Shown: positions 6,561 through 15,033, numbered from the stretch's first letter. The stretch is DNA of 16,860 nucleotides from Desulfuromonadaceae bacterium UBA2294 (GCA_002345625.1 DDWE01000071.1:1-16860), one strand, 5' to 3'. Notes: generated by a model from the letters alone, not told the origin. Made by a program: numbers and translations.

Positions 6561-8995
6561 ATGGAGATAGCGTGCAGATCGACGCCCGCTTGCTGGCCGG
6601 AGTCTTCTTCATCAGTCTGGCGACCTTGATGTACGAGCTGGTCCTGACCCGGGTCTTTTCGGTTATCATGTGGTACCATTTTGCCTCCATGGCCATCTCC
6701 CTCGCCCTGTTCGGAATGGGGACGGCGGCCCTTTACGTTTATTTGCGGGCCGGCTCATTCCCGCCGGAGCGTATGCGCCAGACAGCCAGTCGCTGTTCGC
6801 TGCTGTTTGCCCTGTCGGTCGCCCTGTTCTTCGCCGTCTTTGTCTATTTCCGTATCGATCCGCAGTTCGGTTTTCGTATCCTCTCCTTTTTTCATCAGCC
6901 CTTTTATCAACCGTTTCAGCAAGGCTTTTACGAGGGGGGGGTGCCGGTCGGGCTGCTGCCGGCGCTGGCGGCGCTCTATCTGGTCACCGCACTCCCGTTC
7001 TTTTTCAGTGGTATCGTCCTGACGGTTCTGTTCACCCACGGTCGGCACCAGTTCAGTCGGCTGTATTTCTGGGATCTGATTGGTGCCGGTTGCGGGTGCC
7101 TGTTGATCATCCTGCTGCTCAAACTGCTTGGCGGGATGACGGCAATTCTGTCCATCGCCCTGACCGCTTTGGTGGCAGCGGCCCTGTTTGTTGTGCGACC
7201 GGGCCGCTCCTTCCGGGTGGGCCTGGCTTTTTTTGCCCTGCTACTGGTGGTTGCCGGCGTCGGCAATCTACTTAACGGCTACGCAGAAATCCGCTTTGTG
7301 CGTGGACGTTATGAACCGAATATGCTCTGGAGCGCCTGGAACTCCTTTTCGCGGGTTGCCGTCTATCCGTCGCAGAGTCAGGAGATGGAACAGTCCTGGG
7401 GGCTGTCGCGCACCTATCACGGTCCGGTGCCGGAACAGCTTGGTCTTGTCGTTGATGATACCGGCTACACCACGCTCTATCGGGCCGATGGTGGCGAGAC
7501 AGACGGATTTTTCCGTAGTAATGTCATTGCCTTGCCGTATCATTTACGCCCTGGTGCCAGATCGTTGATTATTGGCCCCGGTGGTGGCAAGGATGTCCGG
7601 GTTGCTTTGGCCAGTGGCGCCAGTCAGGTGACGGCGGTCGAACTCAACCCGTTGGTAACCGAAGCGGTGAATGACGAATTCGGCACCTTTACCGGCGAAC
7701 TTTATCGTGACCCGCGCGTGATTTTGGCCATCGATGAAGGCCGTAATTATGTGCGGCGCTCGCAGCAGCACTTCGACATCATTCAGGCTTCCGCAGTCTT
7801 CGGTCGCACGGCCCCTGCCGCCGGCGCCTTTACCCTGTCGGAAAACAACCTTTATACGGTCGAAGCTTTTCGCGATTACTGGAATCACCTCGACGATGAC
7901 GGAATTCTGACCATTGCCCGTTTCATCTTTGAGCGGGAAACCATGCGCTTAATCTCTCTGTCTCTGGCTTTGTTGCAGGAGCAGGGGGTGGCCGATCCCG
8001 GGGCACACATCGCCGTGATCAAGGAGCGCGGATTAGCGAACGTCATGCTCAAGCGCAGCGCCTTTACCACTGATGAGGTGGCGGAGCTGCGCCAGTTGGC
8101 GCAGACGCAGGAATTCCGTATCGTCTATCTGCCGGATCAGCGTGACGGCGACGGAATCTTCCAGCGCCTGATTGCCAGCAACGGCGATCCCGCCTTTCTG
8201 GCGACGCTCCCTTTTGACCTGTCACCGACCAGTGACGACCGGCCGTTTTTTTACTACATGCTGAAACCGGCCGACTTTGTCCGTTTGCTGGCTTTCCCCG
8301 ATAACGCCTCGTTTGAGGACCGCGCCTTGCTGACCCTGCGCAACCTGTTACTGGTGGTCAGCGGTTTTGTCCTGCTGTTTCTGCTCCTGCCACTGGTGTT
8401 ATGGCGACGCCGGGCGCTCGCCGAGACCGGGTCGGGGCGGCGCCTGGCTTACTTCGCTTGTCTCGGTCTGGGGTTTATGATGATCGAGATTGGTTTACTG
8501 CGTCGGTTCATCCTCTTTCTCGGCCAGCCGATCTACGCTCTGGCGGTGATTCTCTGCGCGTTGCTGCTCTTTTCCGGCTGCGGCAGCCTGCTCTCCGGCC
8601 GCATCAAGGCGCACCGGTTGCGTCGCAGCCTGCTCGTGATCCTGTTGGCACTGGTTTTGCTCTCTATTGGTTATACCTATATCTTGCCTCTGCTGCTTGA
8701 TGCAGCGATGACGGCATCTTTACTGCAGCGCTGCGCCCTGGCGGTGCTGCTGCTTTCTCCTCTGGGGCTGCTCCTCGGGATGCCGCTCCCGCTGGGGATG
8801 CGTCTGTGGCACCAATCGTCGGACGGTGTTGCCTGGAGCTGGGGGATCAACAGTGCGACCAGCGTCTGGGGAGCGCTACTGGCAGTGGTCTGGGCGATGA
8901 ATTTTGGCTTTACCTCCACCTTGCTGGCCGGGACAGCGGTCTATCTGATCGCTGCTGCAGTTGCCGCGACGGTGACGGATGGGAAAGACTCATGA
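6557..8995 (+). CDS. polytopic membrane protein with spermidine-synthase-like Rossmann domain
   Basis: This 812-residue protein has three parts. Residues 1-240 carry about six or seven membrane segments, and residues about 245-320 form a soluble region. Residues about 330-480 are a spermidine-synthase/SAM-methyltransferase-like fold, with IIGPGGGKDV (338-347) as the nucleotide loop, VELNP (361-365) as the acidic ribose-binding strand end, and AIDEGRNYVRR (391-401). Residues about 596-805 hold roughly six more membrane segments, including GLGFMMIEIGLLRRF and the PLPLGMRLW / WSWGINSATS signature of large spermidine-synthase-annotated membrane proteins. In true spermidine synthases the strand after the acidic motif ends in a catalytic Asp. 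Here that strand reads FDIIQASAVFG, so aminopropyl transfer is doubtful and the true reaction is unknown. The start overlaps the B1 stop by 4 nt (ATGA) and its own stop overlaps A2 the same way. It is probably the inner-membrane component of the locus. Confidence 0.85.
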   Translation: MNGDSVQIDARLLAGVFFISLATLMYELVLTRVFSVIMWYHFASMAISLALFGMGTAALYVYLRAGSFPPERMRQTASRCSLLFALSVALFFAVFVYFRIDPQFGFRILSFFHQPFYQPFQQGFYEGGVPVGLLPALAALYLVTALPFFFSGIVLTVLFTHGRHQFSRLYFWDLIGAGCGCLLIILLLKLLGGMTAILSIALTALVAAALFVVRPGRSFRVGLAFFALLLVVAGVGNLLNGYAEIRFVRGRYEPNMLWSAWNSFSRVAVYPSQSQEMEQSWGLSRTYHGPVPEQLGLVVDDTGYTTLYRADGGETDGFFRSNVIALPYHLRPGARSLIIGPGGGKDVRVALASGASQVTAVELNPLVTEAVNDEFGTFTGELYRDPRVILAIDEGRNYVRRSQQHFDIIQASAVFGRTAPAAGAFTLSENNLYTVEAFRDYWNHLDDDGILTIARFIFERETMRLISLSLALLQEQGVADPGAHIAVIKERGLANVMLKRSAFTTDEVAELRQLAQTQEFRIVYLPDQRDGDGIFQRLIASNGDPAFLATLPFDLSPTSDDRPFFYYMLKPADFVRLLAFPDNASFEDRALLTLRNLLLVVSGFVLLFLLLPLVLWRRRALAETGSGRRLAYFACLGLGFMMIEIGLLRRFILFLGQPIYALAVILCALLLFSGCGSLLSGRIKAHRLRRSLLVILLALVLLSIGYTYILPLLLDAAMTASLLQRCALAVLLLSPLGLLLGMPLPLGMRLWHQSSDGVAWSWGINSATSVWGALLAVVWAMNFGFTSTLLAGTAVYLIAAAVAATVTDGKDS

Positions 8996-10089
8996 AACTG
9001 CGGATGTTCGACATAAAACTGTCGCTGCTGGCAACCCTGTGCGGCGGAGTTCTGACTTTTTTACTGGCTGGATGTCCTGCAGGGCACAGCGGAATCAGTG
9101 GCACGTTGCTATTCGACAACCGACCCCTGGCGGGTGCCAGCGTCGAAATCTACCTGCGTGCCGGCAAGGACCGTTCGACCCTGCCGTTCGCCACGGCAGC
9201 GACCGACGATCAGGGTCGTTACCGGTTTGAACTGCCGGCTGGGCAATATTATATTATCGGTAAGTTGCGCCAGACCCTCGATGACGGCCGGATCCGGATG
9301 CTGATGGCTGAATGCCCGACCAACCCGGTCGAAGTGAGTGTCGGAATTCAGGTTCTGCCCCCTTTTTCCTTGCGCGAGATGGGGCGCGATGGAGCCCTGG
9401 TGCCGTTGCCGGGGACCGGTGTCGAAGGGCGTCTGACCTCTGGTGGAGCCGCGGTTGCCGGAGCTTATGTTTATGTTTATACCGAGGCTGCATCCGGACT
9501 GATGGGTCCATCCTATGGCGAAGCCGTGAAAACCTTGGCCGACGGTCGCTTTCGCATTGAACTGCCCGCCGGGCGCTTCTACCTGGCCGCCCGCAAGCGC
9601 GACGCTGGCGGACGCATGGGTGGTCTGGCCGTCGGCGATCTCAACGGTACCTGGGCGGACAACCCGATCAACGTCACCGCCGGACAGATGATAGTTCTCG
9701 GTGATTTCCCCCTGCAGGCGGTCGATGCCGCAGTGCGGGCCGAAAAGCTGGCCTCCGGTACCTTCGAGGCGACCGGAACCGGGTTTTTCGGCCGGGTCGT
9801 CAATCAGGATCAACGGCCGATTGCCGGAATTTACGTTTTTGCTTACCTCGACAGTCGCATGGTCGGCAAGCCGACCTACATCTCGGCACCAACAGTGGAC
9901 GATGGCCGTTTCAAACTCTTCCTCGGCAGCGGTGGTACCTACTACATCGGTGCCCGCAGCACGTTCGGTGGTCCGCTGGAGCCGGGGGAATGGGTCGGGA
10001 CCTGGGATGGTCAGGCTGATCACGGGGTGGCGATTGTCGACGGCAGCAGCCAGTCGCTGGGTGATATCATCGTCCGCGAGGTCTGGTGA
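8992..10089 (+). CDS. A2: lipoprotein with three Ig-like domains
   Basis: A 365-residue paralogue of A1. The signal is MKLRMFDIKLSLL with lipobox LLAGC (Cys28, Pro at +2). The three beta-sandwich repeats begin near residues 34, 144 and 264. Domain 1 differs most, with an extra loop and CPTNPV at its end. Domain 2 has AYVYVYTEA, DGRFRIELPAG and LAARKRDAGG. Domain 3 has YYIGARSTFGG, PGEWVGTW and DHG. The C-terminus IIVREVW closely matches VVEEMW of A1, and both junctions to the following B gene read TGGTGATG, so A1 and A2 look like the nearest pair by gene-end structure. The ATG at 8992 overlaps the preceding stop by 4 nt. The frame is open far upstream, but only this start gives the lipoprotein signal. 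The role is probably structural or binding, on the periplasmic or outer face. Confidence 0.85.
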   Translation: MKLRMFDIKLSLLATLCGGVLTFLLAGCPAGHSGISGTLLFDNRPLAGASVEIYLRAGKDRSTLPFATAATDDQGRYRFELPAGQYYIIGKLRQTLDDGRIRMLMAECPTNPVEVSVGIQVLPPFSLREMGRDGALVPLPGTGVEGRLTSGGAAVAGAYVYVYTEAASGLMGPSYGEAVKTLADGRFRIELPAGRFYLAARKRDAGGRMGGLAVGDLNGTWADNPINVTAGQMIVLGDFPLQAVDAAVRAEKLASGTFEATGTGFFGRVVNQDQRPIAGIYVFAYLDSRMVGKPTYISAPTVDDGRFKLFLGSGGTYYIGARSTFGGPLEPGEWVGTWDGQADHGVAIVDGSSQSLGDIIVREVW

Positions 10090-11291
10090 TGCAGCGTCTG
10101 TCGCTGTGCGGACTGCTGCTGATCGGGCTGATGTTCGGCCCGCAGTCGGTCTCGGCCCAGACGTTGACCGGTGAGACGATCTGGCAGGGACAGGTCGAGG
10201 TGCGCGAAGCGGTGCGCGTCGAGCGTGGCGCTATTCTGCGTATTTTGCCCGGTAGTGTGGTCACTTTCCATGCGGTCGGTCTTGAAGTTGCCGGTACACT
10301 GGAGGCGCGCGACGCCGTGCTGACCGGTCTTAACTGGCCCGGGCTGGTGCTCAAAGGATGTGATGAAAAGACGGCCCTGGACGGGGTGACTGTCAGCGGG
10401 GCCAAGCTCGGCATTCAGGTTGTCGGCGGGGCGCCGCGCCTGCGCAACTGTCTGTTGCGTGACAATGAGGTCGGACTCGAGTTACGGCAGAAGTCTGACG
10501 CTCAGGTGCAGGACTGTCGTTTTGTGCAGAATGCCAAAGTTGGTCTATTTATCAAGGATGGGACGACGGCGGCAGTAAACGGGAACCGTTTCGAGAAGAA
10601 TGACCGTTATGCGGTCTATATCTACCGTGCGTCTCCGGCGCAGTTCAGTGAGAATGAGCTGACCGCTAACGGCACCGCGGTGATCGTCGCCTATGCCGGC
10701 AGCGACCCGCAACTGCGCGGCAACCGGATCTATGGCAACAGAACCGGCATCAGGGTTGAGCGCGCAGCGCGGCCGAGTATTATCGACAACGATATCCATG
10801 ACAACGAAACCGGCATTGACCTCGATCGACGCGCCGATCCGCTGATCGAAGCGAACCGGCTCGATCATAACAAACGTGGGGTGGCCATCGCCTACTCCTC
10901 TTATCCGCAGCTGCACGGTAACGACTTTAGTGGCAATGATGTTGCGGTCTACCTCGAATATCAGTCGGCGCAATGGGAGAAACAGCGCGGTCAGCAGGCA
11001 CGTGATGCTGAGACCCCGACCCGTAGCGCGTTTGCCGGCCAGAATGCGGCGCCGGTCTCTGCCCCGGCTCCGGTTCGACTGGATGGTCGGATCGATGCCA
11101 GCGGCAACTTCTGGGGGGGGGCTGCGACCGCCGAACTTGCCACTCTCGGTGCTGACGGCAACCCCACGTTCATCGACGACGGTCGCGACCGGCCGACTTT
11201 TGACGAGGGTGGAGCAACCTGGCCCCTGGATATTGTTATCTATGCTCCCTGGAGCTCCACGCCCCAAACGGTTGGTAGAAAACAGCTATGA
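10089..11291 (+). CDS. B2: exported right-handed beta-helix protein (NosD-like)
   Basis: This 400-residue protein has an ordinary signal peptide, probably cut in SVSA before QTLTG, and no lipobox. From residue 25 on it is a right-handed parallel beta-helix. The cap is LRILPGSVVTF, followed by many coils of about 22-24 residues with N-[RED]-x-G-[IV] turns, such as DNEVGLELR, GNRTGIRVE and DNETGIDLD. Near residue 291 is YQSAQWEKQRG, followed by a polar Ala/Pro-rich linker (about 302-325) and a last coil with SGNFWGG (Asn340). This insert is shared with B3. The ATG at 10089 overlaps the A2 stop by 1 nt. GTG 10086 in frame is an alternative that adds one residue. GAGG at 10078-10081 is a modest ribosome site. 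The fold is common in polysaccharide-binding and surface proteins, but no lyase active site is recognisable, so a structural partner of A2 is the simplest reading. Confidence 0.85.
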   Translation: MQRLSLCGLLLIGLMFGPQSVSAQTLTGETIWQGQVEVREAVRVERGAILRILPGSVVTFHAVGLEVAGTLEARDAVLTGLNWPGLVLKGCDEKTALDGVTVSGAKLGIQVVGGAPRLRNCLLRDNEVGLELRQKSDAQVQDCRFVQNAKVGLFIKDGTTAAVNGNRFEKNDRYAVYIYRASPAQFSENELTANGTAVIVAYAGSDPQLRGNRIYGNRTGIRVERAARPSIIDNDIHDNETGIDLDRRADPLIEANRLDHNKRGVAIAYSSYPQLHGNDFSGNDVAVYLEYQSAQWEKQRGQQARDAETPTRSAFAGQNAAPVSAPAPVRLDGRIDASGNFWGGAATAELATLGADGNPTFIDDGRDRPTFDEGGATWPLDIVIYAPWSSTPQTVGRKQL

Positions 11292-12331
11292 AACTGCGTC
11301 TGACCCTGTCCATTTTAATATTGGTCGTTTGCGGTCTTGCTGATGCGTCGGCGGCGACCGGTGTACGGGGACGGATCGCCTGGCGGGGTGAACTGGTCGA
11401 GGGCGTTCGTGTCTACGCTTACCACAACGTTGACGATATTGCTGCGGGTCGGGTTCTGGCGACCTCGGAGCCGGCGGCGACAGATGGTACTTACCGACTT
11501 GACCTCCCTCCCGGTGCCTATGTACTGGTAGCGCGTGACTTTAACGGGTCACCGCAACCGGGCAATCACTTCTGCTATTACAGTGGCAGTCCAATTCAGG
11601 TGGTTGCCGGACGCCAGACCAACGTTGGTTTCAATCTGATCCGGATCCCGCAGGAAGAACCACCCAAAAAGGGTGGGGCCTCCGGACTGTACGGTGAGGT
11701 CTCTTTTCAGGATCAGCCGCTGGAGAAAGTCTACCTCTACGTCTACAAGGAGGCCGGACGTGGTTTCAAGGGGCCTGCCTACTTTATTCAACCGGTGGAG
11801 AAAGGTTCGTTCCGTTTGCGCCTGCCGCCGGGGGATTACTATCTTCTGGCACGCAAGCGCGCCAAGGGGGGGCAGTTCGGGCCGATTGAGATTGGCGACT
11901 ACTTTAACTTTTATTTTGCGAATCCGGTGCGGGTCAAATCCGGTGAGATGCGTCACATCCGCCTGGAGACCATTACCCGCCTGTCGATGTTGGAAGAGGG
12001 CGAAACCCTCCCGTTTCACGGCGTGCGTGGCCAGATTCGAGATGCTGCCGGAAACCCGGCCGCCGGGCTGCACGTTTTTGCGTACCGCAACAGTGTTATG
12101 ACCGGGACGCCGGATGCTTTTTCGGCTGCCACGGGGGGTGACGGCCAGTTTGAGCTGGCGCTGCCCGATGCCGGTCCCTGGTATCTGCTGGCCCGTGAGC
12201 AGTTCGGCGGACCGGCGGCAAGTGGCGAGCGTTACGGACATTATGCCGGCGGCAATGGTGCCGCAGTACGGCTGGCTGAAGATGGATCAGTGCAGGAGAT
12301 CAAAATTTATGTCGAACCGCAAAGCGATTAG
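11288..12331 (+). CDS. A3: exported protein with three Ig-like domains
   Basis: A 347-residue paralogue of A1/A2/A4. It has an ordinary signal peptide, MKLRLTLSILILVVCGLADASA, cut before ATGVRG. The cysteine in it lacks a following lipobox context, so it is not an obvious lipoprotein. The three repeats begin near residues 25, 133 and 245. Domain 1 has DGTYRLDLPPGAY and FCYYSGSP. Domain 2 has VYLYVYKEAGRGFKGPAYF and LLARKRAKGG. Domain 3 has HVFAYRNSVM, WYLLAREQFGG, SGERYGHYAGG. Its C-terminus (IKIYVEPQSD) resembles that of A4 rather than A1/A2. The start overlaps the B2 stop by 4 nt (ATGA). Its last 23 nt overlap the B3 reading frame. Function is unknown; a secreted or periplasmic binding module paired with B3 is inferred. 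Confidence 0.85.
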   Translation: MKLRLTLSILILVVCGLADASAATGVRGRIAWRGELVEGVRVYAYHNVDDIAAGRVLATSEPAATDGTYRLDLPPGAYVLVARDFNGSPQPGNHFCYYSGSPIQVVAGRQTNVGFNLIRIPQEEPPKKGGASGLYGEVSFQDQPLEKVYLYVYKEAGRGFKGPAYFIQPVEKGSFRLRLPPGDYYLLARKRAKGGQFGPIEIGDYFNFYFANPVRVKSGEMRHIRLETITRLSMLEEGETLPFHGVRGQIRDAAGNPAAGLHVFAYRNSVMTGTPDAFSAATGGDGQFELALPDAGPWYLLAREQFGGPAASGERYGHYAGGNGAAVRLAEDGSVQEIKIYVEPQSD

Positions 12332-13676
12332 TGTCCTGGCCGCCTTGCTGGCCTGTTTTATCTTTACCCCGGCGACAGAAGCCGCCATCCAGACCTTGAC
12401 CGGAAAGACGGTCTGGTCAAAGACGGTGACCGTAGCGGAACCGGTGGTGGTGCCCGCCGGTGCGGAACTGTTGATTGAGGCAGGGACAACAGTGCGCATA
12501 ACGGCGCCTGATGCCCAGATCACCGTCAGTGGTCGTTTGCTTGTCAAAGGGAGCGCAGCCCATCCGGTGCGCTTCGACAGCCCCCCCGGCTGGCCGGGGA
12601 TCACTCTGGCGGAAAGTAGTGACGAGAGTTTGTTCGAGCAGGTGCAATTTGCCGGGGCTGAGACCGCTATCAGCAGCCTCGCCAGCCACTTTATCGTGCG
12701 TAGCAGCGCCTTTCGCAACTGTGGCACGGCGATCAAACTGTTGCGTGAGTCTCCGATCCAGGTTGAAAAGAGTCGCTTTATTGATAACAAGATCGGCATC
12801 GATAACGAAATGCGTTCTGAGGCAGTGCTCAAGGACAATCACTTCAGCGGTCATACGCTGACCGCGGTGCTCGCCTCGCACAATTGCAAGGGGGCGATAA
12901 CCGGCAATCACTTCGAAAACAATGCCCAGGCAATCGGGCTATTGCAGCCCTATCCTGATCTGGTCGCCCGGAACACTTTTGTCAACAATCGCGTCGGTAT
13001 CTACTGTAATCAATCCAAGAATACACCGAAGATTCAGGAGAACCGATTTGAGAAGAACGATACCGCCATCGTCAACTTCTCTTTTGCCTTCCCGGCCATC
13101 GAGGACAACATCTTTGTCAACAACGATATGGCGATACGTAACGACCAGTATGGTTCGGCACTGGTTCGGCATAACCTGTTTCAGGAGAATAAGACTGCGC
13201 TGTACAATAATCGCAAATCGAATCCGGTGATCGAAAAAAACCGTATCGTAAAGAACGCGCGTGCCCTGTTTTGTGACTACTCCTCTTATCCTCAAGTGCG
13301 CAATAATGAGTTTATAGACAACCCTATGGCGGTCGAGCTTGGTATCTACCAAAGCGCCGACTGGGAAACGCGCTCCGGTTCAAAAGTATTGATGCAGAAG
13401 GAAGCGGAAGCGCGTAACAGCAAAAACGCCATGCTGGCCCAGGTGCCGACCAGGTTTACTGACATCGTTGATGTCAGCGGCAACTGGTGGGGGTCGATGA
13501 CGGCTAAACTTCAGACGGAGAAGCCGGGGGTTAATTTGCCGATATTTTTTGACCGTCAGGACAAGGAGCGGGTCGTCTACGACGGGTTCGGGCCTGACAG
13601 CTACCGCCTCGATCAGGTGGTGTTCCAGCCCTGTCTGTTGCAACCGGTGGCCGACGCCGGGCCGCGGAAAAAATGA
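12309..13676 (+). CDS. B3: exported right-handed beta-helix protein (NosD-like)
   Basis: This 455-residue protein has a signal peptide (MSNRKAISVLAALLACFIF, cut near TEAA before IQTLTG). Most of the mature chain is right-handed beta-helix, with regular coils such as DNKIGIDNE, NNRVGIYCN and KNDTAIVNF. Near residue 347 is YQSADWETRSG, followed by a charged Ala-rich linker and the final coil with SGNWWGS (Asn392), the same arrangement as in B2. The N-terminus IQTLTGKTVWSKTVTV also matches B2 (QTLTGETIWQGQVEV). The chosen ATG at 12309 lies inside the A3 gene (23-nt overlap), 10 nt after AGGAG at 12294-12298. The frame continues open upstream to 12114, but only this start gives a signal peptide at the N-terminus. 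No catalytic motif is seen. It is probably made together with A3 as a partner. Confidence 0.85.
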   Translation: MSNRKAISVLAALLACFIFTPATEAAIQTLTGKTVWSKTVTVAEPVVVPAGAELLIEAGTTVRITAPDAQITVSGRLLVKGSAAHPVRFDSPPGWPGITLAESSDESLFEQVQFAGAETAISSLASHFIVRSSAFRNCGTAIKLLRESPIQVEKSRFIDNKIGIDNEMRSEAVLKDNHFSGHTLTAVLASHNCKGAITGNHFENNAQAIGLLQPYPDLVARNTFVNNRVGIYCNQSKNTPKIQENRFEKNDTAIVNFSFAFPAIEDNIFVNNDMAIRNDQYGSALVRHNLFQENKTALYNNRKSNPVIEKNRIVKNARALFCDYSSYPQVRNNEFIDNPMAVELGIYQSADWETRSGSKVLMQKEAEARNSKNAMLAQVPTRFTDIVDVSGNWWGSMTAKLQTEKPGVNLPIFFDRQDKERVVYDGFGPDSYRLDQVVFQPCLLQPVADAGPRKK

Positions 13677-14716
13677 TGAAACGCGGGCTGCTCACAGCAC
13701 TGTTGCTGTTTGGCCTTGGCACACCGGTGCTGGCCGGGGTCATCGAGGGGCGGGTGGTGCAGGGTGACCTGCCGGTGGCCGGTGTCCAGGTCGGTGCCTA
13801 TGCCAATCTTGATTTCAGCGGGACACCGCTGGTTCTGTCTGCTCCGACTGCTGACGATGGTCAATATCGACTTGAGCTGCCGACCGGGGGGTACGCCTTG
13901 TATGTCGTGGCGCCGCAGTTACGTCTGTTCGCCTTTTGCGGGCGCAACCCGGTGACCGTCGACAACACGCCACAATGGGCAGGTTTGCAAGCCGTCTCGC
14001 ATCGTCTGCCGACGACCCGGCCCTATGAAGATGCGACCAGTACTGCTGTTGAGGGTCGGGTGATGGCCGATGGGGCGCCATTGTCTGACGCTTATGTCTA
14101 CCTTTACATCGACGCCGAGGATGCGCTCAAGGGGCAGGGGTATCGTATGTCGCAGCCGACCGATGCCGAGGGGCGGTTTTACTTCGATGGACTTCCCGAG
14201 ACCAGTTATTTCCTTGTTGCCCGCAAACGCGCGCAGGGGGGGCGGGTTGGCCCGGTATTGAATGGAGATTGGCTCGGAATCTACCCGGGGAATCCTTTGT
14301 CGACCCGTGCCGGGATGACGCAGCTGGTCGAGATTCCGGCGGTGCAGAAAATTAAGAGCGAGACCTCCAGCGAGACGTTTGCTGTGCCCGGTGGGCCTCA
14401 GATGGAAGGGGTGGTGGTCGATCGTGCCGGCCAGCCGGTCGCCGGTTTGCATGTCTTTGCTTACCGGGATCGGGTCATCGGTCACAAGCGGCCGGAGACC
14501 CTGTCCGCTCCGACGACTGATGATGGTCGTTTTGTCCTCAACTTTGCCGCAGCCGGCATCTATTATATTGGCGCTCGACAGTACTACGGCGATTCGCCGG
14601 CTCCGGATGAACTGTTCGGAATGTACGGAGGTAGTCCCGATCATGGACTCGACGTTGGCGCCAAGCCGCTGAAAGAGGTGCGTATTGTTGTGGAACCGAT
14701 TAACCTCAATGAGTAG
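13673..14716 (+). CDS. A4: exported protein with three Ig-like domains
   Basis: A 347-residue paralogue of A1-A3. It has an ordinary signal peptide (MMKRGLLTALLLFGLG, cut near PVLA before GVIEG). Two adjacent ATGs (13673 and 13676) overlap the B3 stop in ATGATGA; either could be used. Repeats begin near residues 22, 125 and 243. Domain 1 ends in FCGRNPVTV, nearly identical to YYGRNPVTI of A1. Domain 2 has DAYVYLYIDAEDALKGQGY, DAEGRFYF, LVARKRAQGGRVGP. Domain 3 has LHVFAYRDRVIG, YYIGARQYYGD and DHGLDV. The product therefore keeps all signatures of the family. It is followed after 14 nt by the DUF3467 gene rather than directly by a B gene, and its likely B partner (B4) comes after that. Confidence 0.85.
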   Translation: MMKRGLLTALLLFGLGTPVLAGVIEGRVVQGDLPVAGVQVGAYANLDFSGTPLVLSAPTADDGQYRLELPTGGYALYVVAPQLRLFAFCGRNPVTVDNTPQWAGLQAVSHRLPTTRPYEDATSTAVEGRVMADGAPLSDAYVYLYIDAEDALKGQGYRMSQPTDAEGRFYFDGLPETSYFLVARKRAQGGRVGPVLNGDWLGIYPGNPLSTRAGMTQLVEIPAVQKIKSETSSETFAVPGGPQMEGVVVDRAGQPVAGLHVFAYRDRVIGHKRPETLSAPTTDDGRFVLNFAAAGIYYIGARQYYGDSPAPDELFGMYGGSPDHGLDVGAKPLKEVRIVVEPINLNE

Positions 14717-14730
14717 AAAAGGAATACAGT

Positions 14731-15033
14731 ATGGGCGACACACCGGTCAAAGAAGTGAAGCTGGAGATTCAGGTCGATGAAGACACCGCTCAAGGAGTGT
14801 ATGCAAATCTGGCAGTGGTCAACCACAGTGACGCCGAGTTTACGCTTGATTTCATCTTTGTCCAGCCGCAGGCGCCGCGGGCCAAGGTGCGCGCGCGGGT
14901 CATCACCTCGCCGAAGCATGTCAAGCGGTTGCTGCTGGCCCTGGAAGAGAATCTGAAGAAGTACGAGCAGCAATTTGGCGCAGTCGATATCTCTACTCCG
15001 GACACCAGACACAATATCGGCGGTTTCCACTGA
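14731..15033 (+). CDS. DUF3467 protein
   Basis: A 100-residue protein without a signal peptide or membrane segment, so probably cytoplasmic. It matches the DUF3467 pattern along its length. The first strand has EVKLEIQVDEDTAQGVYANL, then come VVNHSDAEFTLDF, FVQPQAPRAKVRARVITSP, and a helix KHVKRLLLALEENLKKYEQQFG. The family has no established biochemical function that I know of. A clear ribosome site, AAAGGA at 14718-14723, lies 7 nt before the ATG, so it is initiated independently rather than by overlap. It is the only clearly cytoplasmic soluble product inside a block of exported proteins, which points to a chaperone-like, regulatory or assembly role. That last point is inference from context only. 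Confidence 0.9.
   Translation: MGDTPVKEVKLEIQVDEDTAQGVYANLAVVNHSDAEFTLDFIFVQPQAPRAKVRARVITSPKHVKRLLLALEENLKKYEQQFGAVDISTPDTRHNIGGFH

Noticed and set aside
10089..13676. B2/B3 as pectate- or alginate-lyase-type enzymes
   Set aside because: The fold is right but no lyase active-site residues can be recognised and no carbohydrate-use genes accompany them.
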